A stretch of DNA of 37,271 bases from positions 1 through 37,271 of the forward strand of contig JAFGPL010000152.1 of assembly GCA_016936215.1 (NCBI GenBank), in the 5' to 3' direction. How positions within the stretch are numbered: the first letter of the stretch is position 1; each line of letters begins with the position of its first letter. Position numbers and translations under genes: made by a program. Positions 1-8,531 of this stretch are shown in pieces. The notes beneath the pieces were generated by a model. The model searched no databases. It saw nothing but the letters and a program-made list of their open reading frames with translations, and was not told where the DNA came from. This DNA is from Bacteroidales bacterium. Its GTDB lineage: Bacteria > Bacteroidota > Bacteroidia > Bacteroidales > UBA10428.

Positions 1-1
1 G

Positions 2-793
2 AGCGGCGCAGCAGCTACCAACTATTCATCTGTATTATGGACAGTGGTTACCGGTAACGGTTCGCTCACAAATGCCAATACCCTTACTCCGACTTATACA
101 CCGGTTGCAGCAGATGCAGGAACAACGGTTACATTGAGGCTTACCACCAACGGCAATGCGCCTTGTGCTTCGGCCAGCGATGAAATGATTATTGATATTG
201 AAACAGCCCCTGCTGTTAACGCAGGCAGTGATGCAGAAACATGTGTCAACCTTGCTTATACAGTTAGCGGCGCTTCAGCATCGAATTATTCATCGGTATT
301 ATGGACTGTCATAGCAGGAGGCGGGACATTAACAAATGAAACTACGCTAACACCGGAATATACCCCTGTACCAGCCGATGAAGGAACAATTGTTACCCTT
401 AGGCTTACTGCCACTGGAAACGCCAATTGTGCACCTGTAACCGATGATATGGACATTCAGATAGTAGCTGCACCATTAGCAGATGCCGGAAGTGACGGAC
501 AGACATGCGGCAATGCAGCATTTACCGTTAGCGGTGCTGCAGCAAGCAATTATTCCTCAATATTGTGGACAATAGTCAGCGGCGCCGGGTCGCTTATAGA
601 TGAGAATATCCTCACCCCTACTTATACCCCTGCTGCAGCAGATGCAGGTACAACAGTTGTGCTCAAGCTGACTGTTAACGGAAATGCAAATTGTGCAGCA
701 GCCATTGATGAAATGAATATTGATGTAATAGATCCCCCGACAGTTGATGCAGGTGAAAATATTACCGAATGTTATGGGTCTGATGTCCAGTTA
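2..793 (+). repeat. Three tandem 264-bp in-frame coding repeats
   Basis: The unit beginning agcggcg/agcggtg recurs at 2, 266 and 530, exactly 264 bp (88 codons) apart, and a diverged copy starts near 794. The phase is kept, so each unit encodes one Ig/PKD-like module. Because the first unit begins at the window edge, more copies probably lie upstream. Confidence 0.9.
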
Positions 794-3700
794 AATGGCT
801 CAGCTTCCAATTATGGTATAATCTATTGGAGCACCATTACCGGTGACGGTGCTTTTGATGATGAGTATGCCCTGGATGCAATCTACACTCCCGGCCCCAA
901 TGACCTGATGACCGGAACCGTGATGTTATACCTTACAGCTACCGGTGGTGCAGTTTGTGCCGATGTAACCGATTCGGTAATAATCACTATACCCCCGAAA
1001 CTCATTGCCACCATCGGAAAACCGACGCCATTTTATATTGGCCCGAACACAGCAATAACCATATCGGCAAAAGTTGAAAACCACCAGGCAATACACGACC
1101 TGAGCTATTTTCTGCAAGCGCCTGATGGCACAAGGGTACCGCTTAAGATTGCAAACAATTTCCTTACCTGCAATTATGGCGATGGCGCTGATTTAACCTT
1201 TACAAATAACCCAGCTGATGATACTTTGGATATTTGTACTGTTCCGTTCTTCCCGGGAACAACAATAACCGGTACATACAGGGCTACAGGCGATTTCAGT
1301 ACGATTTACGGCATGGACCCTGCAAACGGTGCATGGAGTGTTTTGATTACAGATTGCGATTATAATGTTTTCGACCCGACCGACGGATTTTTAACCGCTG
1401 CTTCAATAACATTTACAGATACTGCCTTTTCCGGGCATCTTGAAACAGTTGCCTATGAGTCGGGAACCATCAATGAACCCATTGTTCAAAACCAGGTAAG
1501 CGGTTGCGGCGAAACATCCTATATCTCACCGCTGGGCTTACGAACCAGGTGTTTTGAAACCTGTGATGCCATCGGCCTTGTTACTGTTGTTGGTGGAACG
1601 CCTCCTTATGTAGATTACCAGTGGAGCCCTCTGCCCGATGGTGGAAATGGTACCGATTCGGTTGCACTCTGTAAGGGAACCTATACATTAACTGTTACCG
1701 ATGCACTTGGTTGTATAGCTATTACTACAGTTGAAGTAAGTTCTCCTCCGAGAATCGAATTCAAATCTTTTGAATATACCGATTCTCTTATATGTGGCGG
1801 CCTTAACCAGGGGGTTATCGCAACCAGGGCTACCGGTGGTACAGGAAAACTTACCTATACCCTGCAACCAGGAAACATTGCCTCCTCTGTAGCAGATTCG
1901 GGAAGGTTTGAAAACCTTGCCGGAGGTACCTACACCATAAGGGTGGAAGATATCAACGGTTGCTTCCGCGATACTACTGTTTCCATATTTGAACCTGAAG
2001 GCCTGCAACTCGATTCTGTTTCGGTTGACAGTATTAAATGCAACAGCGATCTGAATGGTGTTATCAGGGTATTTGCCTCTGGCGGTTCGCAGCCATATAC
2101 CTTCTGGATATCTCCGGGCTCGGAAGTAAACAACGACGGGGTATTCGAAAACCTGGGCGAAGGTAATTACACCATTAGTTTTACCGATGCAAATAATTGT
2201 GATACATTAAGTACTGCGCTGATTTCTCTGGTAGCGCCAACAGAACTTAAAATAAATGTTGTTACAGTAGAGCATGCAGTATGCCATGATGGCACCGGTT
2301 CTCTCAGGCTTTTTGTGGCAGGCGGTTCAACTCCATATGAAACATCTGTTGACAGTGGTGCAACCTATATCCCGGGACTTGAAATTTCTGATCTGGCGGC
2401 GGGTATATACTATGTTGCAGTAAAAGACCGTAACGGGTGTACCGACTTTTACGACTCTTCTGTTGTAATTATCAATCCTCCTGTAATAAGCATTGACAGC
2501 TTAAGCGTGGAAGATATCACAGGTTGTTACGGCGATTCAACAGGACAAATCTATATAAGGGCTTCCGGCGGATGGGGCAAATTTGAATACAGCGTAGACG
2601 GGCAACCGTATACTACATCAAACCTGTTGACCAACCTGGGAGGTGGTACACAGGTGCTGAATATATCCGATTCACTGGGATGTGTGTTAACCATTGATAC
2701 CATTACCATTGCCCAGCCTTCTGCAATACTTGTTGAAACGATTGTAACCCCCATAACCGGCGGACAACAGTCTAACCTGACCATTAATGCCACCGGGGGT
2801 ACACCTCCTTACCAGTATTCTATTGACAGCGGAGCGGTGTTCCAGGATGCAAATCTGTTTACCAGTCTCGATGCCGGTACATATTATATTGCCGTAAGGG
2901 ATAGCAGGGGTTGTACGGTTTATGATACGGTAAATATCATAGCGAAGCTTCTCGAAGTTGAAATTCTAGACTATAAAGATGTTTCATGTTTCGGTTTCAG
3001 CGACGGCGGATTTACTGTACTTATTAAGAATGGAACCCAGCCGTACAATGTTACTATTACAAATACAGCATCCAGCGAAATATCAAGAGAGGTAATAGGT
3101 TACGATCAGGACGTTTTTTCTGATGAGAATTTTGAGGCAGGAAGTTATAACATCCGGATAGTAGACAGTCAGGCACAGATATATGACTCAACATTTATCA
3201 TTACCCAGCCTACGCCAATTATACCGACAGTAGTTGCTCAGAATTCCTCATGTCAGGATTATATTCATGATGGGTCAATAAATATTACATCAACCGGAGG
3301 TGGTGGCCAATATACTTATAGATGGGATGATGATATAAATCTTACGGACAGTATCAGAAACAATCTCTCACCCAAAAACTATATTGTAACAGTATCAGAT
3401 GCAAATGGATGTAGTGTAACAACAGAAATTATCATAGACTATGACCAGGAGTCCATAATGGCATATGCAGGGATGGATACAATAATTTGTGCTTATACCG
3501 AATATATGCTAAAAGGAATTGCATTTGACTATGACAGTACTGTATGGAGCTTTAGCGAAGATGATCCGGTTTTTGAATTTGAAGAATCCATATATATTGT
3601 TGATCCCCGGAACATTAATTCTTATATGTCAACCAACCGTAAGATAAATCTGTTACTTAATGTTTATAAAAATGGATGTTATGGAAAGGATACTGTAACG

Positions 3701-4282
3701 ATTGATATACATCCAATTTTAGATTTGACTCTTTATGAATATGGTGAGGAAGAATTGACTGAAATGGATACACTTATCTATCTTTCTGAAGGTGAATCTT
3801 ATCCTTTTTGGGCACTTTTCAAAGGAGATTTGATTCCTGGACCCTCTTTTAAAGAATATTTTTGGAGTCCAATACAAGGTCTTCAAATAGATACATTGGG
3901 ACGAGGAATAGTGACTGCAACAAGCGATTCAATTTCATACTCCATTTCAGGAACTTCTATTTATGGATGCGTTGATAGCGTTAAGTTAATTGTTTTGATG
4001 CTGCGCGACCTTAAACTTTTCTCAGGGTTTACCCCAAATGATGACGGTATTAACGACAGATGGATCATTGAAAATGCTGAGGGTTATGATTCAAAAATTG
4101 AAGTCAGGATTTTCAACCGCTGGGGCGAACTGGTGTTCCGTTCGGTTGGGTATGACGAATCCAAAGCCTGGGATGGTAAATTCAACGGTAAAGAAATGCC
4201 AATAGGCACTTATTATTATATTATTGATGTGAAAGACAGTAACTTGAAACCCTTAACAGGTTCTATAACACTAATACGATAA
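2..4282 (+). CDS. Giant T9SS-secreted repeat adhesin (SprB-like), 5'-truncated by window edge
   Basis: The frame is open from base 2, so the start lies upstream and the first ATG (44) falls inside a repeat; 1,426 codons are visible. In order: three near-identical 88-residue Ig/PKD-like repeats (ASNYSS..LWT..., LTP.YTP, GNA.C...DEM) and a decayed fourth up to about nt 1000. Next comes a segment like a proprotein-convertase P domain (about nt 1030-1430; key parts DLSYFLQAPDGT and NGAWSVLITDCD). About eight SprB-type repeats follow (nt 1580-3430; GG..PY.Y...., G.Y...V.D..GC). The end is a type B T9SS sorting domain (about nt 4010-4282; SGFTPNDDGINDRW, IFNRWGELVF, WDGKFNG, GTYYYII). By family it is exported through T9SS and displayed or released as an adhesin. 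The stop is one base before the PorP/SprF gene, so they are probably co-transcribed. GC content drops in the last third before the sorting domain. Confidence 0.92.
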   Translation, partial: SGAAATNYSSVLWTVVTGNGSLTNANTLTPTYTPVAADAGTTVTLRLTTNGNAPCASASDEMIIDIETAPAVNAGSDAETCVNLAYTVSGASASNYSSVLWTVIAGGGTLTNETTLTPEYTPVPADEGTIVTLRLTATGNANCAPVTDDMDIQIVAAPLADAGSDGQTCGNAAFTVSGAAASNYSSILWTIVSGAGSLIDENILTPTYTPAAADAGTTVVLKLTVNGNANCAAAIDEMNIDVIDPPTVDAGENITECYGSDVQLNGSASNYGIIYWSTITGDGAFDDEYALDAIYTPGPNDLMTGTVMLYLTATGGAVCADVTDSVIITIPPKLIATIGKPTPFYIGPNTAITISAKVENHQAIHDLSYFLQAPDGTRVPLKIANNFLTCNYGDGADLTFTNNPADDTLDICTVPFFPGTTITGTYRATGDFSTIYGMDPANGAWSVLITDCDYNVFDPTDGFLTAASITFTDTAFSGHLETVAYESGTINEPIVQNQVSGCGETSYISPLGLRTRCFETCDAIGLVTVVGGTPPYVDYQWSPLPDGGNGTDSVALCKGTYTLTVTDALGCIAITTVEVSSPPRIEFKSFEYTDSLICGGLNQGVIATRATGGTGKLTYTLQPGNIASSVADSGRFENLAGGTYTIRVEDINGCFRDTTVSIFEPEGLQLDSVSVDSIKCNSDLNGVIRVFASGGSQPYTFWISPGSEVNNDGVFENLGEGNYTISFTDANNCDTLSTALISLVAPTELKINVVTVEHAVCHDGTGSLRLFVAGGSTPYETSVDSGATYIPGLEISDLAAGIYYVAVKDRNGCTDFYDSSVVIINPPVISIDSLSVEDITGCYGDSTGQIYIRASGGWGKFEYSVDGQPYTTSNLLTNLGGGTQVLNISDSLGCVLTIDTITIAQPSAILVETIVTPITGGQQSNLTINATGGTPPYQYSIDSGAVFQDANLFTSLDAGTYYIAVRDSRGCTVYDTVNIIAKLLEVEILDYKDVSCFGFSDGGFTVLIKNGTQPYNVTITNTASSEISREVIGYDQDVFSDENFEAGSYNIRIVDSQAQIYDSTFIITQPTPIIPTVVAQNSSCQDYIHDGSINITSTGGGGQYTYRWDDDINLTDSIRNNLSPKNYIVTVSDANGCSVTTEIIIDYDQESIMAYAGMDTIICAYTEYMLKGIAFDYDSTVWSFSEDDPVFEFEESIYIVDPRNINSYMSTNRKINLLLNVYKNGCYGKDTVTIDIHPILDLTLYEYGEEELTEMDTLIYLSEGESYPFWALFKGDLIPGPSFKEYFWSPIQGLQIDTLGRGIVTATSDSISYSISGTSIYGCVDSVKLIVLMLRDLKLFSGFTPNDDGINDRWIIENAEGYDSKIEVRIFNRWGELVFRSVGYDESKAWDGKFNGKEMPIGTYYYIIDVKDSNLKPLTGSITLIR

Positions 4283-4283
4283 A

Positions 4284-5177
4284 ATGAAACGAGTTGCACC
4301 AATTTTTATATTGCTTATCATGGCTATGGGTATAAGGGCGCAGCAGAAGCCCCTTACCACCCTGTTTATGACAAACCCGTTTGCTATAAACCCTGCCCTT
4401 GCAGGTACGCACAACTATTTCCAGGTGATTTCCAATAACAGGTTTCAATGGGTGGGTTTCGACAATGCCCCGATTACAAATACCCTGAGTATTTTCGGGC
4501 CTACCGTAAACTTTCCGATGGGATGGGGCGGCACCATTTCATACGATGTGGCAGGCGCTGTGAGCATCGGAAGCGCCCATGGATCTTATGCTTATTATTA
4601 TCCTATCAATGAAGACCTTAAAGTTTCAATGGGACTAAACCTCGGCGTGCTTCAATACAGTATAGACATGACCAAAATTACACTGCAGAACACGGCCGAC
4701 CCGGTTTATTACGATGCACAGGAAACACGTTATCTTCCCGATGCCTCAGTAGGTTTTTATCTTTACAGCTCTACCTACAATGTTGGCTTTGTTGCTACTA
4801 ACCTTTTAAACAACAAGGTAAAAATTGGTGAAGACCCGTCGGGTAAAAGCAGGCTCAAAAGCCACTTTTATCTCACGGGAGGGTATAAATACTTTATCAA
4901 CCGTGAATGGTCGGTTGAACCTACATTCATCCTCAAAAAAGTATTTCCGGCGCCTTTTCAGCTCGATATTAACGTGAGGGGCTGGTACAGAAACATGATA
5001 TGGTTTGGTACTTCGTACCGTACAGGCGAAGCCCTTTCTGTTCTTGCAGGATATGTATACGAAAATAAAATACAAATCGGTTATTCATACGATATTGTGC
5101 TTAGTCCGCTTGGAAAGTATAACTTTGGGTCTCACGAATTAATTTTAAGTTATAAATTTAACCGTATAAAAGATTAA
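4284..5177 (+). CDS. PorP/SprF family type IX secretion outer-membrane protein
   Basis: This 297-residue protein has an N-terminal signal peptide (about residues 1-19, ending IRAQQ). The mature start reads TLFMTNPFAINPALAGT, the typical opening of PorP/SprF proteins, where an early N.Y..NPA.AG segment precedes a beta-barrel. Alternating hydrophobic strands run to the C-terminus, which ends in an amphipathic strand (LILSYKFNRIKD). Members sit in the outer membrane; SprF is needed for surface delivery of the SprB adhesin, and such genes usually lie directly after their large substrate gene, as here (1-bp gap). The inferred role is therefore export or anchoring of the preceding repeat protein. 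The family also includes general T9SS components (PorP), but the context favours a substrate-dedicated SprF-like paralogue. Confidence 0.93.
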   Translation: MKRVAPIFILLIMAMGIRAQQKPLTTLFMTNPFAINPALAGTHNYFQVISNNRFQWVGFDNAPITNTLSIFGPTVNFPMGWGGTISYDVAGAVSIGSAHGSYAYYYPINEDLKVSMGLNLGVLQYSIDMTKITLQNTADPVYYDAQETRYLPDASVGFYLYSSTYNVGFVATNLLNNKVKIGEDPSGKSRLKSHFYLTGGYKYFINREWSVEPTFILKKVFPAPFQLDINVRGWYRNMIWFGTSYRTGEALSVLAGYVYENKIQIGYSYDIVLSPLGKYNFGSHELILSYKFNRIKD

Positions 5178-5187
5178 GCCTTCTTGA

Positions 5188-5925
5188 ATGAGATTTTCTG
5201 ATTTTCTGTTGCTATTCTCCATTATTGCAATGTTTTTCGCCTGTTCGGGGGAAAAGAAAGATATTATCCCGCAGAGAAAAATGGCTGCAATTCTTGTAGA
5301 TATTCACCTGGCCGACGAAATCGCGGCCAACAGGTATTCTGTTGCACCCGAAACCGAGTTGGATTCTGCCTCACTTTACGGCTGGCTTTTCGAGAAGCAC
5401 GCGGTAACCAGGGCACAGTTTGATTCTTCTGTGGTGTATTATGCTTCAAAATCGGATGCGCTTAATAAAATTTACAAAAATGTTTCTGACAGGGTTTCGA
5501 AAATGGAGGCTGAACTGGCACGTATCGCCGAAGAAGAATCAAAAAAGAGTGTAATTTATGAAGACACAAAAATGTACCGGCTGCCGCTTGACGGGAAAAG
5601 GGAAAAGATCCCGTTTGAAGTGCCATTGTCCGGTGAGGGTGATTACACTGTGAATGCACGTATTATCATGCAAAAAACCGATCAGTCTGTAAACCCGCGC
5701 ATAACGGCATATTTTTGGTATGACGACGGGACACCCGAAGGTTCACGGGAGTATTTCAGGAGCATTCCCATTAAAAAGAATGACCGGCCGAATATGTATT
5801 CAGTTTCCAAAATGCTTGACGACCCTAAATATACACATCTGAAAGGTTTTATCCTTGATCATGACAACACCGACACGCTGTTTGTAAAAAATGCAGTGGT
5901 CCTGAAAATATCCGTGACCAAATAG
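5188..5925 (+). CDS. DUF4296 domain-containing lipoprotein
   Basis: The product has 245 residues with a lipoprotein signal (FFAC, lipid-modified Cys19), so it should be membrane-anchored. Residues 28-110 carry the DUF4296 pattern seen throughout Bacteroidota (ILVDIHLADEIAANRY, LF.KH.VTR.QFD.S..YY, L..IY..V...V). The second half (about 125-245) looks beta-rich and is not recognised. The gene starts 10 bp after the PorP/SprF stop and is probably the last gene of that unit. DUF4296 has no established biochemical role. The position suggests an envelope accessory of the T9SS cluster, but that is inference. Confidence 0.85.
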   Translation: MRFSDFLLLFSIIAMFFACSGEKKDIIPQRKMAAILVDIHLADEIAANRYSVAPETELDSASLYGWLFEKHAVTRAQFDSSVVYYASKSDALNKIYKNVSDRVSKMEAELARIAEEESKKSVIYEDTKMYRLPLDGKREKIPFEVPLSGEGDYTVNARIIMQKTDQSVNPRITAYFWYDDGTPEGSREYFRSIPIKKNDRPNMYSVSKMLDDPKYTHLKGFILDHDNTDTLFVKNAVVLKISVTK

Positions 5926-5998
5926 TCCCTGTTAATTATTTTTTCACCAGCCATTTCCTTTAATCAAATCCTTTCCGGTAATTAACTGCCGGATTTAT

Positions 5999-6006
5999 TA
6001 TTTTTG
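5999..6006 (+). promoter_or_regulatory. Bacteroidota -7 promoter box for the radical SAM gene
   Basis: Sequence tatttttg matches TAnnTTTG exactly and ends 25 bases before the ATG at 6032. A degenerate TTTC lies about 23 bases upstream, where the -33 element would be. It suggests a new transcription unit for 6032-7926. Confidence 0.6.
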
Positions 6007-6031
6007 CCGGTAAGCAAAATTTTACTTTTCA

Positions 6032-6811
6032 ATGGCTACATTTCTTTTCAGCACTACTATTTTCGGACCGGTTTTCAGCCGCAGGCTTGGCATGTCATTA
6101 GGCATCAATCTTCTGCCAAACACCAGAAAGGTTTGTAATTTCAATTGTATATACTGCGAATGCGGTTTGTCCGGCCCTTATGCATTAAGCAATGAAAAAA
6201 TTCCTGAAAGAGAAACAGTTAGAAAATTGCTTGAAGAACGGCTGCGAAAAGCCGTTGACACAGGTAAACGTATTGATACCATAACATTCGCGGGTAACGG
6301 GGAGCCTACGCTGCATCCCCGGTTTCATGAAATTATTGATGATGTAATCAAATTAAGGTCTGAAATTTACCCTGAAGCCAAAATTGCTGTATTGTCCAAT
6401 GCCACGCTCATTAATGACAAGGATATATTTCATTCGCTGCAAAAAGCCGATATGAACATTCTTAAGCTCGACTCGCTGGTAGAAGAAACACAAAAGATCA
6501 TAAACTGCCCTGCTTCAAATTTTTCACTTAAAAAGCTGGTTGAAGGGTTGAAATTGTTCAATGGTAACCTGATAATCCAGACCATGTTCATCAGGGGGGT
6601 TTATAACGGGGTAAAGATTGACAATACCTCGCCTGACGAGATAAAGCCCTGGCTTGCTGCGCTGATGGATATCCGTCCGCAAAGCGTTATGATTTATACC
6701 ATTGCCCGTGACACTCCTGTGCACGGTCTAGCAAAAATAAGCGGAGCAGAACTGGAAGATATCGCCCGAATGGTAAGGGAAAAAGGAATTGAAACAATTG
6801 TATCAGGTTAG
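6032..6811 (+). CDS. Radical SAM protein (COG0731-like)
   Basis: The protein has 259 residues. The radical SAM cluster motif is CX3CX2C (Cys35, Cys39, Cys42; CNFNCIYC), the ligand set for a 4Fe-4S cluster that cleaves S-adenosylmethionine. A second conserved stretch, GNGEPTLHP (88-96), matches the GGE-type SAM-binding motif. The N-terminus (TTIFGPVFSRRLGMSLGINLLP) is typical of a bacterial family related to the wyosine-forming COG0731 proteins. The substrate is unknown and no C-terminal auxiliary cluster is obvious. The gene is followed 11 bases later by a glycosyltransferase on the same strand, so the two are probably co-transcribed. Confidence is high for the superfamily and low for any substrate. 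Confidence 0.9.
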   Translation: MATFLFSTTIFGPVFSRRLGMSLGINLLPNTRKVCNFNCIYCECGLSGPYALSNEKIPERETVRKLLEERLRKAVDTGKRIDTITFAGNGEPTLHPRFHEIIDDVIKLRSEIYPEAKIAVLSNATLINDKDIFHSLQKADMNILKLDSLVEETQKIINCPASNFSLKKLVEGLKLFNGNLIIQTMFIRGVYNGVKIDNTSPDEIKPWLAALMDIRPQSVMIYTIARDTPVHGLAKISGAELEDIARMVREKGIETIVSG

Positions 6812-6822
6812 TTTTTAAAACC

Positions 6823-7926
6823 ATGAAGAACCCTGATAGGCCATTGGTATTGGTTGCCCCCCTCGATTGGGGAATTGGCCATGCTTCAAGGGTCATCCCT
6901 GTTATCAAAACGCTTGTTGATGAAGGCTTTGAAGTTATTGCCGGCATCTCCGGCAGATCGGGTGAATTGCTGAAGACATATTTCCCGGGCCTCAGGTTTG
7001 TCGGGATACCTTCAACAGTAATCAGGTATGGGGAGAAAAATGCTGCCCTGTCGGTTATCTGTCATCTGCCCCGTTTCATCTTGTCAATTATCAGGGAGCA
7101 TTTCATGCTTCGAAAAATCATCCGGGAATATGGAATTGAAATTGTAATATCTGATAATCGTTACGGGCTTTGGAACCGTAATATTTATTCCGTATTTATA
7201 ACCCACCAGCTATTTGTTAATGTTCCCCGGCGGTTTGGTTTATTAAAACCGATGATACACAAAATCACGGGTATCATGATAAACAGGTTTGAAGAATGCT
7301 GGATTCCTGATTATGAACAAACATCGTTAAATTTTGGCGGGGCTTTGTCGCATGGTAATTATATGCCCCATAATTGCAGGTATGTTGGTATACTCAGCAG
7401 GTTTTTATATCTTTTGAAGCCGGCAACGATATGGCCTGAACAGGCAAAACTACTTGTAATCCTTTCAGGGCCTGAACCACAACGTACAATATTTGAAAAC
7501 AGGGTTAAAGAAGAAATCGTCAGGATTAATATTGATACAATAATTCTGAGGGGGCTTCCGGCAGAAAAATATCACAGGGAAGAATCAGGCAATATTATAT
7601 CATATAACCATTTACCTGATGATGCAATTGCATCTCTTGTTACCCGGTCTGTATTTATCGTTTGCCGGCCTGGCTATTCAACAATCATGGACCTGCTGGC
7701 CCTTGGTAAACCCGCCCTCCTGGTACCCACACCGGGTCAGACAGAACAGGAATATCTTGCCGGCTATCTTAGTAAAAAAGGATATTTTATTGCACAGCCC
7801 CAAAAATCGCTCGACTTCATCAAAGCATTTGCTGATCTAAAGAACAGTAAATTCAAGGTTTTCAGATTTGAGGAAGAAGATAGCGGGTTATTGAAAAATG
7901 CTGTTAGTGAACTTAAGAATAAATAA
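6823..7926 (+). CDS. MurG-like GT-B glycosyltransferase (family 28 type)
   Basis: The protein has 367 residues. The N-terminal domain begins VLVAPLDWGIGHASR (10-23), the Gly-rich acceptor-side loop of GT28-like enzymes. The C-terminal donor-binding domain has RPGYSTIMDLLALGKPALL (282-300) followed by PTPGQTEQEYLA (302-313), the usual MurG/UGT-type pattern for binding a nucleotide sugar. No membrane segment is evident, so it is likely cytosolic or peripheral. It is not MurG itself, since it lacks that protein's typical opening and there is no cell-division context. Donor and acceptor cannot be told from the sequence. It follows the radical SAM gene by 11 bases, and its 3' end overlaps the convergent membrane-protein gene by 14 bases. 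Confidence 0.82.
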   Translation: MKNPDRPLVLVAPLDWGIGHASRVIPVIKTLVDEGFEVIAGISGRSGELLKTYFPGLRFVGIPSTVIRYGEKNAALSVICHLPRFILSIIREHFMLRKIIREYGIEIVISDNRYGLWNRNIYSVFITHQLFVNVPRRFGLLKPMIHKITGIMINRFEECWIPDYEQTSLNFGGALSHGNYMPHNCRYVGILSRFLYLLKPATIWPEQAKLLVILSGPEPQRTIFENRVKEEIVRINIDTIILRGLPAEKYHREESGNIISYNHLPDDAIASLVTRSVFIVCRPGYSTIMDLLALGKPALLVPTPGQTEQEYLAGYLSKKGYFIAQPQKSLDFIKAFADLKNSKFKVFRFEEEDSGLLKNAVSELKNK

Positions 7927-8521
7927 CGCAGATCGGAAAAACTGTTACCAGCCCCAGGAGAAATCCTGAAAATACCTGTAACCCGTTGTGCGCATTAAGG
8001 TACAAACGCGCTGTGGCAAGTATACCCGCAAGCATCAGGGCGATAATAAGGTAATACATCAGGTCGGCGCTCAGCATCATGCTTATGCAAAGGATAAGAC
8101 CGGTAATACCCCCTGCCCCGGCCATGTGTGAACTTATCTTCCAGAAATACGAAATAATAAGTAGCAATAGCACTGTCATGGCAGATGCAAACATAAACGA
8201 TGTAACAAAGGTGCTCAGCGGCAGTTTTTTAACCAGGAAATGGGCTGTGTAAAACAGGATAAAAGTAATGAAATACGGTATGATACGCTGTCGTTGCTCA
8301 TCCATGTGAATGTTTCTGATCAGTCCGGTAAAAAGATAAAGCGGTAGAAATCCCAACGGTAGCAAAACAGTGAAAGTACCCACGATGAAATACATTGTTT
8401 TCAGCACCTCTTTGTCGGCAAGAGATGCATATGTGCCTGATTTCATAATAATAAGCAAACCCAGGGCAGGCATAAAAACGGGATGGAGCAGGTATGAAAC
8501 AAAAACTGTAATGCTTTTCAT
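7913..8521 (-). CDS. PAP2-like integral membrane protein, degenerate active site
   Basis: The protein has 202 residues and about six hydrophobic segments. The layout resembles PAP2 phosphatases: a basic patch RQRIIP (77-82) in place of KX6RP, SSH (130-132) in place of PSGH, and an R-X5-H stretch (Arg172, His178) in place of SRX5HX3D. The position where the catalytic Asp is expected is Gln182, so phosphatase activity is doubtful. It is the third gene of an asnS-rpoN-this set on the minus strand, 10 bases after rpoN. Its 3' end overlaps the stop of the convergent glycosyltransferase by 14 bases. The fold assignment is an inference from spaced residues; 'conserved membrane protein' is the safe call. 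Confidence 0.65.
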   Translation of the reverse strand: MKSITVFVSYLLHPVFMPALGLLIIMKSGTYASLADKEVLKTMYFIVGTFTVLLPLGFLPLYLFTGLIRNIHMDEQRQRIIPYFITFILFYTAHFLVKKLPLSTFVTSFMFASAMTVLLLLIISYFWKISSHMAGAGGITGLILCISMMLSADLMYYLIIALMLAGILATARLYLNAHNGLQVFSGFLLGLVTVFPICVIYS

Positions 8522-8531
8522 TATTAAAGAT

